This document shows, piece after piece, positions 9,911-20,609 of a stretch of 64,000 nucleotides of DNA; positions within the stretch are counted from its first letter, which is position 1, and each line of letters starts with the position of its first letter. The notes under the pieces are model-generated. The model saw only the letters and a program-made list of their open reading frames with translations. It was not told the DNA's origin and searched no databases. The stretch comes from Histomonas meleagridis (Eukaryota; Parabasalia; Tritrichomonadida; Dientamoebidae), in contig WSYJ01000013.1 in NCBI GenBank assembly GCA_020186115.1, positions 310,001 through 374,000 of the forward strand, given 5' to 3'. The position numbers were made by a program, and so were the translations under genes.

Positions 9911-11395
9911 CTATTGGGCGTCATTTGAGTCACTGTCCTTCGTTTCTTCTGTTGTTGAATTTGGTAGATTTGGTGATTCTAGAGGTGGCGGTAAATTGGT
10001 TTTGTCAACCTTGTTCTGTATGTCTAAAAGAGGTATTGCTACACTTGGCTTTTCTTCATCTTTTGTTTCTGATTTTGGAGAACCGCCAATATGATCTTCA
10101 TCATCAGAATAATCATGATCAAGGCTATCATCGGATGAGAAGGCAGGAATGTCGATTTGGGTATCAAGGAATTCGTCTGAGTCAGCTAATTCTTCATCAT
10201 CATCGTCATTGTCATCATCTTCATCTTCATCGGTATCAGTATAAAGTCCCATACGTGAAGGAAGACTACCTCCATAGCTGGAGTTTCGTTTTGTTAACTT
10301 GTTACGAAGTTCATTTTGACAAAATTGTTTCCATACATCTGTTGTTGGGATTCCTTCAATCTTTGAAATAATTTCTGCAAAATCAACAAGACGTCCTTCA
10401 GTCCTGTGTTTCATGGAATTCTCAATAAGTCTATTAAGAATATTGTTCTCTTCAACGATCTTTGCCTGCTCTTCGACGGTTTTTGATTGAAAAACCGTTT
10501 CAACCGCTTCGATAACAAAAGTGCTGATTGGAAATGTGAATATGAAATCAATAACTTCGGGTTTGAGGTCACGGAAAACGCGGATTGCAGATGAGAGGGT
10601 ACAGTCGTTTTGATATTTGAAGTTTGCTGCATATTCGTGAATAATTGGATTATCAAGATTTGATGAGAAAAGTTCTTCGATGAGATTGAATGTTTCTGTA
10701 GCAAGAATCTTATTGTTTGTGGTTGTAGCTGTCTTTAATAATGATTGAAGATTTTCATCGGTTTGGAAAATTGACTTTAAATCTTCACATTTTTTGATTG
10801 CTTGTTGAATGGATATAACAATGTTGTACCCAGATTCAGTGTTGGATAGGTTTATATATTGTTGCCAAAGATCCTCAGTGATACTATTTTTAAATGGGGA
10901 TTCTGTAACTAAATAGATAAAAAGCTCAAAAATGCCTAAGTAAGAAATGTTCTTCATCAAGAAATCAAATATTTCAGGGAATTTTTCGAGAAAAGTGCCA
11001 TTAGTTAAACGTGTATAAGTTTCAATTATTCTTTGGAAATTTCCGACAAGAAAAGGCTCTAAATCGCAACCTTGAATATACCTCTTTAACCTTCCGATAA
11101 ATATATCGCTTTGAAGGAAGTTTTGTTGCATTAATGGTTGAGAATTGATAAAAACAGTGACAGAAGAACGCGAATACTTTTGTCCCTTTGGACAATCCTT
11201 GTACTTTTCCGTAAGAGCCCAGTCAAAGAGCTGTTCTATAATTTCTGGCTTTTGAAAATAATCGATTAATTCTTGATTTGAATTTCGTAAAACAGAAGAA
11301 AGAGAGCTCTCATCAAGAATTTCAGTAAGTTCCACATTTTCTTTTTTAAGAAGTTCATTAATTGTGTTTGAGCTATGATAATTCCAAAAGAACAT
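9911..11395 (-). CDS. SAPS-domain protein, PP6-type phosphatase regulatory subunit
   Basis: Predicted 494-residue protein of the SIT4-associated protein (SAPS/PP6R) family, which binds PP6/Sit4-type phosphatase catalytic subunits and directs them to substrates. The start MFFWNYHSSNTINELLKKE, followed by ELTEILDESSLSSVLRNSN and LIDYFQKPEIIEQLFDWAL, has the family order: a tryptophan near the N-terminus, then LLxKE, then LDE. The helical SAPS body covers about residues 1-370. The last 110 residues are disordered and strongly acidic (a DTDEDEDDDNDDDDEE run, then SSDDSLDHDYSDDEDH), with likely CK2 sites. Yeast and animal members are 700-1000 aa, so this is a compact version. The ATG at 11395 is the first in frame. 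I infer function from family; the partner phosphatase is not in this window. Confidence 0.75.
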   Translation of the reverse strand: MFFWNYHSSNTINELLKKENVELTEILDESSLSSVLRNSNQELIDYFQKPEIIEQLFDWALTEKYKDCPKGQKYSRSSVTVFINSQPLMQQNFLQSDIFIGRLKRYIQGCDLEPFLVGNFQRIIETYTRLTNGTFLEKFPEIFDFLMKNISYLGIFELFIYLVTESPFKNSITEDLWQQYINLSNTESGYNIVISIQQAIKKCEDLKSIFQTDENLQSLLKTATTTNNKILATETFNLIEELFSSNLDNPIIHEYAANFKYQNDCTLSSAIRVFRDLKPEVIDFIFTFPISTFVIEAVETVFQSKTVEEQAKIVEENNILNRLIENSMKHRTEGRLVDFAEIISKIEGIPTTDVWKQFCQNELRNKLTKRNSSYGGSLPSRMGLYTDTDEDEDDDNDDDDEELADSDEFLDTQIDIPAFSSDDSLDHDYSDDEDHIGGSPKSETKDEEKPSVAIPLLDIQNKVDKTNLPPPLESPNLPNSTTEETKDSDSNDAQ

Positions 11396-11986
11396 TTTTT
11401 ATTGTGGCCTTCCGAAAGAAATTTCAGCGACAAATAATCACCGTTAAGTCAAATTTGAATTAAGAAATTGAAAAAATTTTTGACAGTTTAGATTTTTTTC
11501 TTTTTTCGTTATTTCTGCCATTTCTTTAGAAAGAAATTCTTTCAATGGGGAAAAATTTGACCTAGTCAAGAGCGAAGATGCAAAGCGCACCGAATATTGT
11601 TAGCATTACTATAGGAATTAGTTTGATTGATACTTGGTCAAATTTATTTTTTGGACAAAAAAGTTTTCTTCCAAAATGCAATAAACGGTCGCGTATAAAA
11701 TGACTTTCGTTTAAACGCTCTTTTCGACCTCGAAGAGAAATTACTTTCTCAATCGAAATTCATGAAAAGTCATTGGGTTGAATTCGTTTGCTAATTTTTT
11801 ATTTAACTATATTAAAATATGATTTCAAAAATACAAATTAAATAAAGCCAAAATCTTTAACACTTCAAGCTTTGTTTTTCGCTGTCTTAAAATGTGCATT
11901 GTTTCAATCAAGAATAAAGTAAGAAATGATTTTTTTGATGAAAAGAAATTGGGCCACCCTAAATATTCAGCTTCAGCAATTTTCAA
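11396..11986. other. divergent intergenic region
   Basis: Spacer of about 590 bp between the divergent SAPS gene (minus) and the coiled-coil gene (plus). It should hold both promoters. On the SAPS side TTCAAATTTGA lies about 60 nt upstream of the ATG; on the other side TTTCAAATG touches the first ATG. I see no RNA gene or repeat. Confidence 0.4.
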
Positions 11987-12568
11987 ATGACCAAAAAGCA
12001 AACAAATACTATGGACAGCATCAATGCGATTTTGAAAGAAATTAGGGAGGAAGAGCAAGTAGTAACAGAAGAAAATCTTTATCTAAAAAAATTGGAACAA
12101 ATTCAAAACAGCTTATTAAATTCTCAAAGGGAACAACTGACACAAGTGGCTAAATTGAGCAGTGAACTTGCTGAAGTTGAAGACAAGCGCAAAGCTCTTC
12201 AAGAACAACTTCTTTCACAAAAGGCCAAACTTCTTATTTCAGCTAGTGAATCAGCAGATGCAAGTGGTATCATTGAACATGCGCTTCAAAATTCCGAACA
12301 GACACCAATCGGATCCCAAAAAATTGGGGAAAAAACTCTTTCATTCATCGAAATCATTCAAAAATCAGTTTTCAAAATTACCGAATCTTGTTTAAAGAGT
12401 GATGATCTTACAGCCTCTGAAAGTGATCTAAAAGGTTTGATATTAAAATTAAATGATTTGATTTCCAATGCAGTAGAAACAGGTGAAATTAAAGAAGCAC
12501 CAGAAGACACTGCGAGAAGGCAGTCATATGTTATCTCTACATTGTATTCTCATGAGGATGATGAATAA
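11987..12568 (+). CDS. hypothetical coiled-coil protein
   Basis: Predicted 193 residues from the first ATG, or 185 from the second at 12011 (MDSINAILKEIREEEQ). The second start leaves the TCAAATG element upstream of the coding region and is my slight preference. Residues about 15-85 form a long heptad-patterned coiled coil (ENLYLKKLEQIQNSLLNSQ, VAKLSSELAEVEDKRKALQE). A polar hinge with EQTPIGSQKIGE follows, then a second helical block (IEIIQKSVFKITESCL, LKGLILKLNDLISNAVE) and an acidic tail ending HEDDE. No family recognised. It has no cysteines outside one in the second block and no membrane segment. Likely a structural or adaptor subunit; partner unknown. Confidence 0.65.
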   Translation: MTKKQTNTMDSINAILKEIREEEQVVTEENLYLKKLEQIQNSLLNSQREQLTQVAKLSSELAEVEDKRKALQEQLLSQKAKLLISASESADASGIIEHALQNSEQTPIGSQKIGEKTLSFIEIIQKSVFKITESCLKSDDLTASESDLKGLILKLNDLISNAVETGEIKEAPEDTARRQSYVISTLYSHEDDE

Positions 12569-12693
12569 TTAAACAATTTTCTCAATTTTTGAATTATTCT
12601 TATTTTGAAATAACTTCTACGGGAAAATATTCTTGCAAAGTAAATATTAAATAAGTTTTTAATCTAACTATATAGAATTATATATTAACATAA

Positions 12694-12924
12694 TTATTGA
12701 TATTCGTAGCCGTCTAAATTTGAAGTTGCCATCACGCTTTTGGGTTTGTCAAAAGTATTTGGATCGAAATTTTTTCTTGTTGTTGAGTTTAGAAAATTAT
12801 TTTTCATGAAAAACAATTTAGGACAATGGGGACGACGAAGAGATCTGCCGACATCTTCTGGGTCAAACCTGTAAACTGAGTTTCGAATTGATGTGCGCTC
12901 AAAACAAATCAAAGGGTAGGACAT
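12694..12924 (-). CDS. small basic protein, 76 aa
   Basis: From the ATG at 12924 the minus strand encodes 76 residues beginning MSYPLICFERTSIRNSVYRF. The composition is not that of random AT-rich sequence: it is arginine and proline rich, with FDPEDVGRSLRRPHCPKLFF and a C-terminal DGYEYQ. The frame is open for a further 39 codons upstream but only from GTG, so the ATG is preferred. It converges on the coiled-coil gene, with 125 bp between the two 3' ends. Short proteins with scattered aromatic and arginine patterns of this kind occur among ciliary microtubule-inner proteins, but I see no decisive motif and do not assign it. Confidence 0.5.
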   Translation of the reverse strand: MSYPLICFERTSIRNSVYRFDPEDVGRSLRRPHCPKLFFMKNNFLNSTTRKNFDPNTFDKPKSVMATSNLDGYEYQ

Positions 12925-13465
12925 TTTGGATCTGGTCTTGAAGCCGCGTTTTTTGAGAAGTTTATGTAATAGGTTCGATTGGGAAACCGGTTTTTGAAAA
13001 ATAAACGGGATTTTACACCCAGCAATAAAAAAACACAGCACAAATTCTTATTTTAAAAACAATCATCCATTAAATCGAAATATGGTTAAAACTTTAATGC
13101 GCTAATGCAAGTTTATTTCTAAAGAAAATTTTTTATTTGATATTTATACAAATAATATCTGTTAACAATATAAATCAATAAAAATTAATTTTCGATAATG
13201 TATTAAGCATATCATTTTACGCTACACAATTTTAGTTTACAGTAAACGAGCTTTCATCTGGCAATTGAACAGAAAGTTAAGAAAGCAAAGGAAGTTATAA
13301 AATAAAACATACTATTCGTTGATGTAGGTTTGTTGATACATCGTCAATTCTTGGTACGTATTCTTTCATTTTTTGTTTTAACACTTTGCTGTAAACTTTT
13401 TTAACGTTATTTAAGGTCACTTTTCCCGCCAAACAGAGTCATTAAATTTTAATTCAACTCTCGGC
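12925..13465. other. divergent intergenic region
   Basis: Spacer of 540 bp between the small minus-strand gene and the plus-strand gene at 13466. TCATTA at 13439-13444, 27 nt before the ATG, fits the trichomonad initiator pattern (TCA, pyrimidine, A/T), and TTCAAC lies closer at 13453. Nothing else is recognised. Confidence 0.4.
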
Positions 13466-14497
13466 ATGTTTGCGCCTTTTACCAATGAAGAGGTTGAAAG
13501 CATTCGTTCTATTGTTCGCCTTGAGCAGCAAAAAGACGACATGTTACTTTCAAATTGTTCAACTCGTCCACTTCCTCAAGTTCGTTCTTTTATCAGGCGA
13601 TTCAAACGTTCTTTATTAGATGCTCAAACACCCACTAAAGATATTGCAATGGCAGCCAATGAGCAATATGTTGCTATTATTGCTGGTGTTCGAATCAAGA
13701 GAAATAATAGATCTCTTCAGATGAAAAGCGCCAAATCCGTGGCAAATTTAGCATCACCACTTTATCAAACAATGAAAACAATGCCTCTTAAATTTAGAGC
13801 AAAGTATGCGCGAAATGAAGCAGAAAATGAACCTGCTCCTACACTTCCACCTCCACTTCCAACACGTTCCCGCTCAATTTCAGAGGGTCTTTCATTAATT
13901 GTTCAACAACAGCAGCAAACAAAAATTCCTATTCTTCCACCACTCAACAGAACCCTTCCAAGAGCATGTTCAAGTGCATCAGAACTAAAATTCGGGTCCT
14001 TGGCAGCTCTTCCTAGTGGAAATGGTCCTGCTTTTGTTTGTCGTGTTTTGGGATCAAAAAAGATTATGGACAAAGAATACATTCTTGTTTCATTCTTTCA
14101 ACCCGACATAACTCCATGTTATGTTCCTCCACAGAACCTCGTTAAGCTTATGCCAGCGTCTAGCTTGAACACATTTGATTTACCGAATCCTATATCAGTT
14201 GATACGATATTAGAACAATTAATGCAGACCTCAAGTTATGTTGTAAATGAAATACCGCCAAGTTCAAATGACCCGATTACACAAGAAAAACATAAGTATA
14301 TACAGTTTAAATCAGTTGCATGTGCTTCACAACTAATTTTTCTTGATTATGCAGCAAATAATCGAATTCCTCCAGATAAAATGAAGCTCATTTTGGACTC
14401 ATTCCCTAAAATGAACCCACTAAAATATAGTTCCAGTGAAGCTATTAATAATAGATGTAAGGAATTGATTCAACAAATTTTGTCTGGACTTGATTGA
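13466..14497 (+). CDS. hypothetical protein, possible small beta-barrel domain
   Basis: Predicted 343 residues, family not recognised. The N-terminal 120 residues are basic and helical (EEVESIRSIVRLEQQKDDML, RSFIRRFKRSLLDAQ). Residues about 120-175 are a proline- and serine-rich linker (PTLPPPLPTRSRS, then a short glutamine run). Residues about 180-235 alternate hydrophobic and polar residues as in a Tudor/Agenet-like barrel (LAALPSGNGPAFVCRVLG, EYILVSFFQPDI, YVPPQNLVKLM). The last 100 residues are helical. Tudor or Agenet barrels bind methylated histone tails, but the aromatic cage cannot be judged from this view and the resemblance is weak. Start is the first ATG. Confidence 0.65.
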   Translation: MFAPFTNEEVESIRSIVRLEQQKDDMLLSNCSTRPLPQVRSFIRRFKRSLLDAQTPTKDIAMAANEQYVAIIAGVRIKRNNRSLQMKSAKSVANLASPLYQTMKTMPLKFRAKYARNEAENEPAPTLPPPLPTRSRSISEGLSLIVQQQQQTKIPILPPLNRTLPRACSSASELKFGSLAALPSGNGPAFVCRVLGSKKIMDKEYILVSFFQPDITPCYVPPQNLVKLMPASSLNTFDLPNPISVDTILEQLMQTSSYVVNEIPPSSNDPITQEKHKYIQFKSVACASQLIFLDYAANNRIPPDKMKLILDSFPKMNPLKYSSSEAINNRCKELIQQILSGLD

Positions 14498-15095
14498 TGT
14501 CACTTTTGATTGTTGAATGTCACTTTTGTTAAATTTCTGATTCCACTTTTAATTTATTCAATTTTGGGTAAATTGGTATTTTTGAGTGATTTATGAAAAA
14601 TTGAAATATATGAGTTTTCATCGTTAAATTATTTAGCCACTTATGATTTGTTTTCATCTATAGGAATAGTTTATTGTTATTTTAATATATGCTTAACAAT
14701 TGTTTATAATGTAAATGATTTCATGTATGATATTTGAGATCCTTAAAACCCCACATCCCCTAAATTCATTTTATTACATTCAATTTTGAATGCTTACATT
14801 TCTTATCTTTGAAAAGAAATCTTTGATCTCGACTTTATTTTCTTTTGCATTATTTTTTCAATTTATTAATAATTGTTATTTACACATCATTATTTTATTA
14901 ATTGAATAACATAATATTTTCTTTATCAGACAAAATGATATATGCATTTTCCTCCATAAGAAAAAATTGCCTGGATTATTCAGAAATGTCATTTTACATC
15001 GAACGGTTATTTAACAACAATTGTTAACAATTGTCGGGACACTCAAATTTGAAAGGGCCCATTACAATTGATTGATTGAAAATAGAAAAAGACCA
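14498..15095. other. intergenic
   Basis: AT-rich spacer of about 600 bp. It opens with a short direct repeat (TGTCACTTTTG at about 14498 and 14517) overlapping the 3' flank of the preceding gene. Near the end, CTCAAATTTGA at 15042 lies 50 nt before the DOCK start ATG. No RNA gene or decayed coding sequence recognised. Confidence 0.45.
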
Positions 15096-18000
15096 ATGAG
15101 CTCCTGGAAAAAGAAAGAAGGAATTGCTGTTATCACACATACTTACATTGAAAGAGGACCTCATCAAATAACAGTTTTTGTCGGTGATCATTTCAATGTT
15201 GTTGAAGCAACAGATGGTTGGCTCCGTGGTAAAAATTTATACACAGGAAAAATAGGAATTTTTCCAGAGGTATGTTGTGATTTTTATGAAGGTACTAATT
15301 TAGATCAAAATTCTTTACTTTCCAAATCAAACGATATTTTATTCATTGAGTCAGGTCTTACCATCAAATACGCATTGAATGCACTTCTTAAAGTATCACC
15401 AGCGATGGCTGTACAAATTAGTCAACGTATTATTGATGTAGTTAAACAAGCTGAATTATGTCAAAAACATGCAGGTGCTCATACACTTGCATCTCACGTT
15501 ACATTATCAACCAATGTCGATAACCTTCGTCAAGTACTTCAATTGCCTCGTAATCCACGATCATTTTTTTCGTCGTTAGCAACATTATCAACATGGGGCC
15601 GAGATGTCTTTGGCACTTCCACACAGATTGTTGATGATGTCTCTAAAAACAGTTCAATTGTATTACATGTTAATATCAATGTCAAAATGCTTAAGAATCC
15701 GGTTGTTTGTCGCCTTATATTATATAATCCCAACAAAAACACATTTATAAGTTCATCTGTATCAGTATTTTTATCGCCGAATTATTCCAATGCAGATTTA
15801 TTATTTGAAGAATTAGACAAACGTGATTTATCCACCAAAATATATTTATGTATTTATACGTATAACATAAAAACACATTTAGAAGGTGTTGCAGATGAAC
15901 GAAAATTTGTATCATTTGCATGTGTTGGACTTGAACAAATCCAAGAAGAAAATATGGGCAAAAGCACAACAACAGAAATCCAATCTATGGTATCTAAAGG
16001 ATCTATACGACATATAATGCATCAGAAAGTAACACAAGATCCGATACCGCCACAAATCGAAAAGAACATTACACGATGTACACCATATTTCCAAACTACT
16101 ATTACACCACATTTTGGTATTACTGAAGAAATTGTCAGTAGTCAAAACTTACAAACTTATAGTATAGTTCCACCATTATCATTACCGTCAACTATATCAT
16201 TAAAAGAGAAGCGCTCATTATTAAATATTAACTTAAGTAACTTAACATTAAAAGCACGACATTCTAAGACGAGATTTATATTAAAATTAATTGATAGTAA
16301 TACTAAAGCATTTACAAAAGGATTCGAAAGTATTATGGAAACATCATATGATTCAACATTATGGTGTTCACCAATATTTAATGGTAAATATGATGAAAAT
16401 GTCTTTGAAACTACGACAATTGATTTAACGAAGACTGATTCAACATTCTCATCATTATATTTATTAATCCAAGTTGATAAAATTGGGTTTGCAGAAAGTA
16501 AATTTTCACCATGTGCTTATGGTGTTTTCCATATTACTAATGACATTGGATGTTTTAATCAAAATGCACTTACAAGTATTAAATTATATCCTATAACAGA
16601 TGTTAAGAAAATTAAACCAACTGATTTCAAATTAAATCAGCCTGATAATGCTAAAACAATCGGTAAACTTGATATCCAATTGTTTTATACATCGACATTA
16701 TTAACACAAGATCCTGCGTTATTTAAATTATTAAATTATCAAAACTTTAAGAATGAATTAAAGAATAATATCTCTAATTTCATGTTTTGCGGCATGAGTG
16801 AATGGGCGAAATTTACTCCTGAAATTACATTAGTATTATGCGAAATTATTTCTACGATTCCTGAATGTGCACAAGATGCATTTAATTCATTAATATCAAT
16901 GTATGGCGAATTATTATCAAGAGCAGGTTCTGAATATTCAAGTTTAGTAGAAGAAATTATTAATTCGAAGTTTGATATTAAAGAAAATAGTGAATCACTT
17001 AAAATGTTAGCAGATATATTATTACAATTAATTATTAAATCGTTAGATAATGATCAATCTGCACGAGAATATAGAAATTTAATTAGAACTTTACCATATT
17101 TATTAAATTTAGCTGCACATTCATATCAATTAAATCCAAAGAAAGAAAACGTTGAGAAAATTAAACAAATATTTGATCAATTATGTAAAATTATATCAGA
17201 ATATAATGTTACTGATAAAGTTAAAAATTCATTTAATACATTAACACAAAAATTATTATTACAACATTTTTCAATTCTTGTTGATATCTTAAAAATCTTC
17301 TTTAGTTTAAGAGAAATTATTAATATTATTTGTAAATTCATTAATTCTATTAATCCTGCAAATACTATACTTAATGAAGATAAATTAAAATTACTTTTAT
17401 CATTAAGTAATAAAGGATTATGGGAACATGATAATAATTCACAACTTAAATCATTATATTCGAATTTAATTTTAGAATCATTAAAGACACAACAAAACAT
17501 AGATTATATCTTCCAAATATTAACAGCTATGTTATTTTCATCTAATTCTGATTCTATTACTTCATCAATACCACAATTATTAGAAATTGATGATTTAATG
17601 GTAAGTGATTTAATATTAGCTATAGTATTTTATTATCCAGATTCATTTCCATTAGATTTATTACATAAATTATTTGAACGACAAGATATTACATCAATTA
17701 AAAAGTTATTTATAAGTTTATATATCATTCGACCAAATATTAATAAAATATCAAATGAAATATCAAAGAAACCTGAGAAAGATAAATGTAAAATATTTTT
17801 AGATATATTAAAATTAGCTATAAATTGTAAAATTACTATAGCGTCACCATTAGATGAACAAATTGATTCATATATATATTCGATTAATAATGATTTTTCA
17901 ATCTTATTAAATGTTTATCAAAGATTACCATCACGAACTCGATTAAACTTTAATTTAATTGAGCCAATATTAAAAGCATATATCATATTCCAATCGAAAT

Positions 18001-19514
18001 CTTTAATTGATTGGTATAATTCGATATTAAGTTGTGATTATGCTACACATAAAAATACAATTGAAACTCAAAATCATACATTAGATTCATTATGGGAATT
18101 ATCAAAAGAAAAAGATTTTTTAAAATTAAGTTCAATGTTTACAACTAAAACTCCAACAGGTATAGAACAAAAGTCATCAGATAATAATGAAATATTACAA
18201 CATTTAAATATTATTCGTACATATACAGTAAGTAATTTACATCAAGATGAAATAGGTGAATCATTAAATTATTTATTAGAGAAATCAACGCAATTTAATA
18301 ACAAAGAAAAACAAATAAAAATATTAAAAAAGTTTATCAAACTTAATAAAACTTGTGAAAATGATTTAGAACAAGCAGTAGCTATTGAGAAACTCCTTAA
18401 ATTAATACCATGTGATAACACCAAAATCACCAAATTTTTGGATTATGAAGTTGATTGTTATCGCGAATTACATTCTAAATTATTATTTGAAGCAGTTGAA
18501 TTATATATTAAAAATGATTTTGATGAATATGCATTAGTTTTATTACAACAAATCATTGACACATGTATTAAACCATTCCAACATATCGAATTATTAATCA
18601 AAGTTAAACAATTACAATCGCAAATCCATAAAAGATTTGTCACGATTAAAAGAGCATTTCCATTATATTTCAGATGTTCATTTATCGGAAATGAATTTCC
18701 ATTAACATTTCGTAATAAAACATTTATATATCATCGACAAAAACATATAATGATAAATAATGTAACAACTGAAATGGGGAGTAAATTCCCTAAAGCTAAA
18801 GTCATACAAAACCCACCAACGCAAGAACAATTAAATGATGATAATATGTATATCTATGTAACGAAGGTAGACATAGCATCAGAGAATGAAATTAATAATA
18901 TATATTATCATATCGATGAAAATCAGCCGAGATATGTCATAGACAAAATCGAAAATGAACATCCATTAATATTTAGATGGGAAGAAAAGAATTCAAATGA
19001 TTATACTTCTATCGATACACAATTTAAACAAATATTCTCCAAAATTAAAAACCAAATGCCAACATTACTTAGGAGAGAAGAAGTTATATTCGAAACAAAG
19101 CCTATAATTATTGGGTGTGTCGAACATGCGGCAATTGATACCGCAAGAAAGAATCATCAATTCGTGGCAAGTAAGAAATGGATCGAAAATGAATGGATAA
19201 AAACAGGAAAAAAACCTGAACAAGTTGTAGTTAATTATTTGCAATTATGCGTAACTTCAAATATTAGATCGTACGCAACAACAAAAAATTGTTGCGAAGC
19301 TTTCTTTAATGAGAACTTCTTGAAACAAAACCCTGCACAAAAGGATATTGTCGAAAAGTTTAAAAACATTTTGATAGAACATTATACAATACTAAACGAT
19401 ATCGATAAGTTCTTGGAAAAAACAAACGAAAATAACGAGGTGCCTAAAACAAGAGAAAGCTTGAAGGAATTAAAGGAAATATTGGAAAAATATTTCAAAT
19501 TGCCTGAAAATTAA
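15096..19514 (+). CDS. DOCK-family Rho guanine-nucleotide exchange factor
   Basis: Predicted 1472 residues. An SH3 domain occupies about residues 8-65 (GIAVITHTYIERGPHQITV, then GDHFNVVEATDGWLRG). A DOCK N-terminal helical region follows, with the family-like phrase LFEELDKRDLSTKIYLCIYT. The C2-type DHR-1 domain is at about 370-505 (KRSLLNINLSNLTLKA onwards), which in DOCK proteins binds phosphoinositides. A long helical ARM region leads to the C-terminal DHR-2 exchange domain at about 1040-1450, recognisable by YFRCSFIGNEFPLTFRNKTF followed by FIYH and later IGCVEHAAIDTARKNHQF. This is the layout of DOCK1-5 GEFs, which load Rac with GTP and drive actin remodelling. The open frame extends to a TTG at 15072; the ATG at 15096 is the start. 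Substrate GTPase unknown. Confidence 0.85.
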   Translation: MSSWKKKEGIAVITHTYIERGPHQITVFVGDHFNVVEATDGWLRGKNLYTGKIGIFPEVCCDFYEGTNLDQNSLLSKSNDILFIESGLTIKYALNALLKVSPAMAVQISQRIIDVVKQAELCQKHAGAHTLASHVTLSTNVDNLRQVLQLPRNPRSFFSSLATLSTWGRDVFGTSTQIVDDVSKNSSIVLHVNINVKMLKNPVVCRLILYNPNKNTFISSSVSVFLSPNYSNADLLFEELDKRDLSTKIYLCIYTYNIKTHLEGVADERKFVSFACVGLEQIQEENMGKSTTTEIQSMVSKGSIRHIMHQKVTQDPIPPQIEKNITRCTPYFQTTITPHFGITEEIVSSQNLQTYSIVPPLSLPSTISLKEKRSLLNINLSNLTLKARHSKTRFILKLIDSNTKAFTKGFESIMETSYDSTLWCSPIFNGKYDENVFETTTIDLTKTDSTFSSLYLLIQVDKIGFAESKFSPCAYGVFHITNDIGCFNQNALTSIKLYPITDVKKIKPTDFKLNQPDNAKTIGKLDIQLFYTSTLLTQDPALFKLLNYQNFKNELKNNISNFMFCGMSEWAKFTPEITLVLCEIISTIPECAQDAFNSLISMYGELLSRAGSEYSSLVEEIINSKFDIKENSESLKMLADILLQLIIKSLDNDQSAREYRNLIRTLPYLLNLAAHSYQLNPKKENVEKIKQIFDQLCKIISEYNVTDKVKNSFNTLTQKLLLQHFSILVDILKIFFSLREIINIICKFINSINPANTILNEDKLKLLLSLSNKGLWEHDNNSQLKSLYSNLILESLKTQQNIDYIFQILTAMLFSSNSDSITSSIPQLLEIDDLMVSDLILAIVFYYPDSFPLDLLHKLFERQDITSIKKLFISLYIIRPNINKISNEISKKPEKDKCKIFLDILKLAINCKITIASPLDEQIDSYIYSINNDFSILLNVYQRLPSRTRLNFNLIEPILKAYIIFQSKSLIDWYNSILSCDYATHKNTIETQNHTLDSLWELSKEKDFLKLSSMFTTKTPTGIEQKSSDNNEILQHLNIIRTYTVSNLHQDEIGESLNYLLEKSTQFNNKEKQIKILKKFIKLNKTCENDLEQAVAIEKLLKLIPCDNTKITKFLDYEVDCYRELHSKLLFEAVELYIKNDFDEYALVLLQQIIDTCIKPFQHIELLIKVKQLQSQIHKRFVTIKRAFPLYFRCSFIGNEFPLTFRNKTFIYHRQKHIMINNVTTEMGSKFPKAKVIQNPPTQEQLNDDNMYIYVTKVDIASENEINNIYYHIDENQPRYVIDKIENEHPLIFRWEEKNSNDYTSIDTQFKQIFSKIKNQMPTLLRREEVIFETKPIIIGCVEHAAIDTARKNHQFVASKKWIENEWIKTGKKPEQVVVNYLQLCVTSNIRSYATTKNCCEAFFNENFLKQNPAQKDIVEKFKNILIEHYTILNDIDKFLEKTNENNEVPKTRESLKELKEILEKYFKLPEN

Positions 19515-19878
19515 TGTTAAAACGGACTTATACATTCATTCGGTAAAATAAAAAAAAAAAATTAAATTGGATTTAATTCGATTTTTAAATGTGCTTCAAA
19601 CTATTGATGTAATTGAATAATTTTGAAGACAAATCTTCAAAGGAATTCCTTTGACAATTGTCGCGATCGAAATAATTTTGTAATTTATACATTTGTGGAA
19701 CATAATATGATAAGAAAAACATTACATTTGATATTAGAATAAAGCTGCAATATATTTTTTTGACATGAATTGCAAATATAAAAATACGATAATTCGCATT
19801 TATCAAAAAAGTGCGCAATATCACTTCACCTATGTTCATTTTACAATCCTTTAACGGCTTTCTAGAAACAAAACCAAA

Positions 19879-20079
19879 ATGAACCCAGCTCCCCTTCATC
19901 CTTGTTTTGATTCCACAATGGACCTCGTAAACTTTTCGTTAGCAGATCCAATGGGTTACCAAGTTAAAAAATTAGCTGCTCAATATACAGAATCAGGTGT
20001 TTCATACTCAGGAAAACCGGAAATATCTTCATCTTCCAGTTCTGATGAAGAGTTTGTTAACAATGACGGAAATAAGTGA
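19879..20079 (+). CDS. small hypothetical protein, 66 aa, with acidic serine cluster
   Basis: Short frame from an ATG in a purine-rich context (AAACCAAAATG), 365 bp after the DOCK gene. The protein starts MNPAPLHPCFDSTMDLVNF and ends in a serine run followed by acidic residues (SSSSSSDEEFVNND), a typical CK2 substrate. Codon use resembles the neighbours and not random AT-rich sequence. A 104-codon frame overlaps on the opposite strand but is rich in FIY and lysine, as expected of chance translation. The 365 bp before this gene contain a T- and A-rich 3' flank and nothing else. I do not recognise a family. Confidence 0.5.
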   Translation: MNPAPLHPCFDSTMDLVNFSLADPMGYQVKKLAAQYTESGVSYSGKPEISSSSSSDEEFVNNDGNK

Positions 20080-20609
20080 CCAGATTATTACTTTCATACA
20101 AAAAATTTTAATCAAATAAATTATGTAATTATTCCAATTTCATCTGGTTTTTTGTCATAAGTTCTCTCGGTGATTTCATTGTTTTAATGTTTAGAATGTT
20201 TTTGGACAAAAGTATATTCAAAATGGTAAAAAAATGTAAATCAATGTTTTGAATTTTTTTTGCTGATATTAAAATTTGTTTTTGTGAAAAGCAGTTTTCT
20301 AAATTTCATGGAAAATTTATTCCAGTTTTCACATAATTTATCAATTTTAAATAATGCATCTATAAGCCTCTAATTTTCTCACTATTAAAACAAGAAGGAT
20401 CCAAAAGAAGTAAAATAAATTTCGTGATATTTTATTATGTGCATGTATATGCAAAAAAAATTTATTGCGTGTTTCTTGTGGTGAATTAGAACTCCAAAAT
20501 TTTCATAAGTTTATTTATTAGTCAAATTTGTTTCAGACGATGGAATATTGTGAAATTTGAAACAATACTTAAACTATACAAACGCCTTTTGACACTTTTT
20601 ATTAAATCA
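20080..20609. other. intergenic
   Basis: Spacer of 530 bp, very AT-rich, holding the 3' flank of the small gene and the start region of the Rab gene. TTTCAG and TCAAATTTG occur at about 20522-20535. A tiny upstream frame (ATGGAATATTGTGAAATTTGA at 20540) would be translated before the Rab ATG if transcription begins that far upstream. Nothing else recognised. Confidence 0.4.

Noticed and set aside
12960-12990. GGTTCGATTGGGAAACC as a tRNA T-arm
   Set aside because: No acceptor, D or anticodon arms can be placed around it.
19585-19899. 104-codon minus-strand frame with a hydrophobic stretch
   Set aside because: Composition is FIYLK-dominated and it overlaps the 5' end of the better 66-codon plus-strand gene and the DOCK 3' flank.
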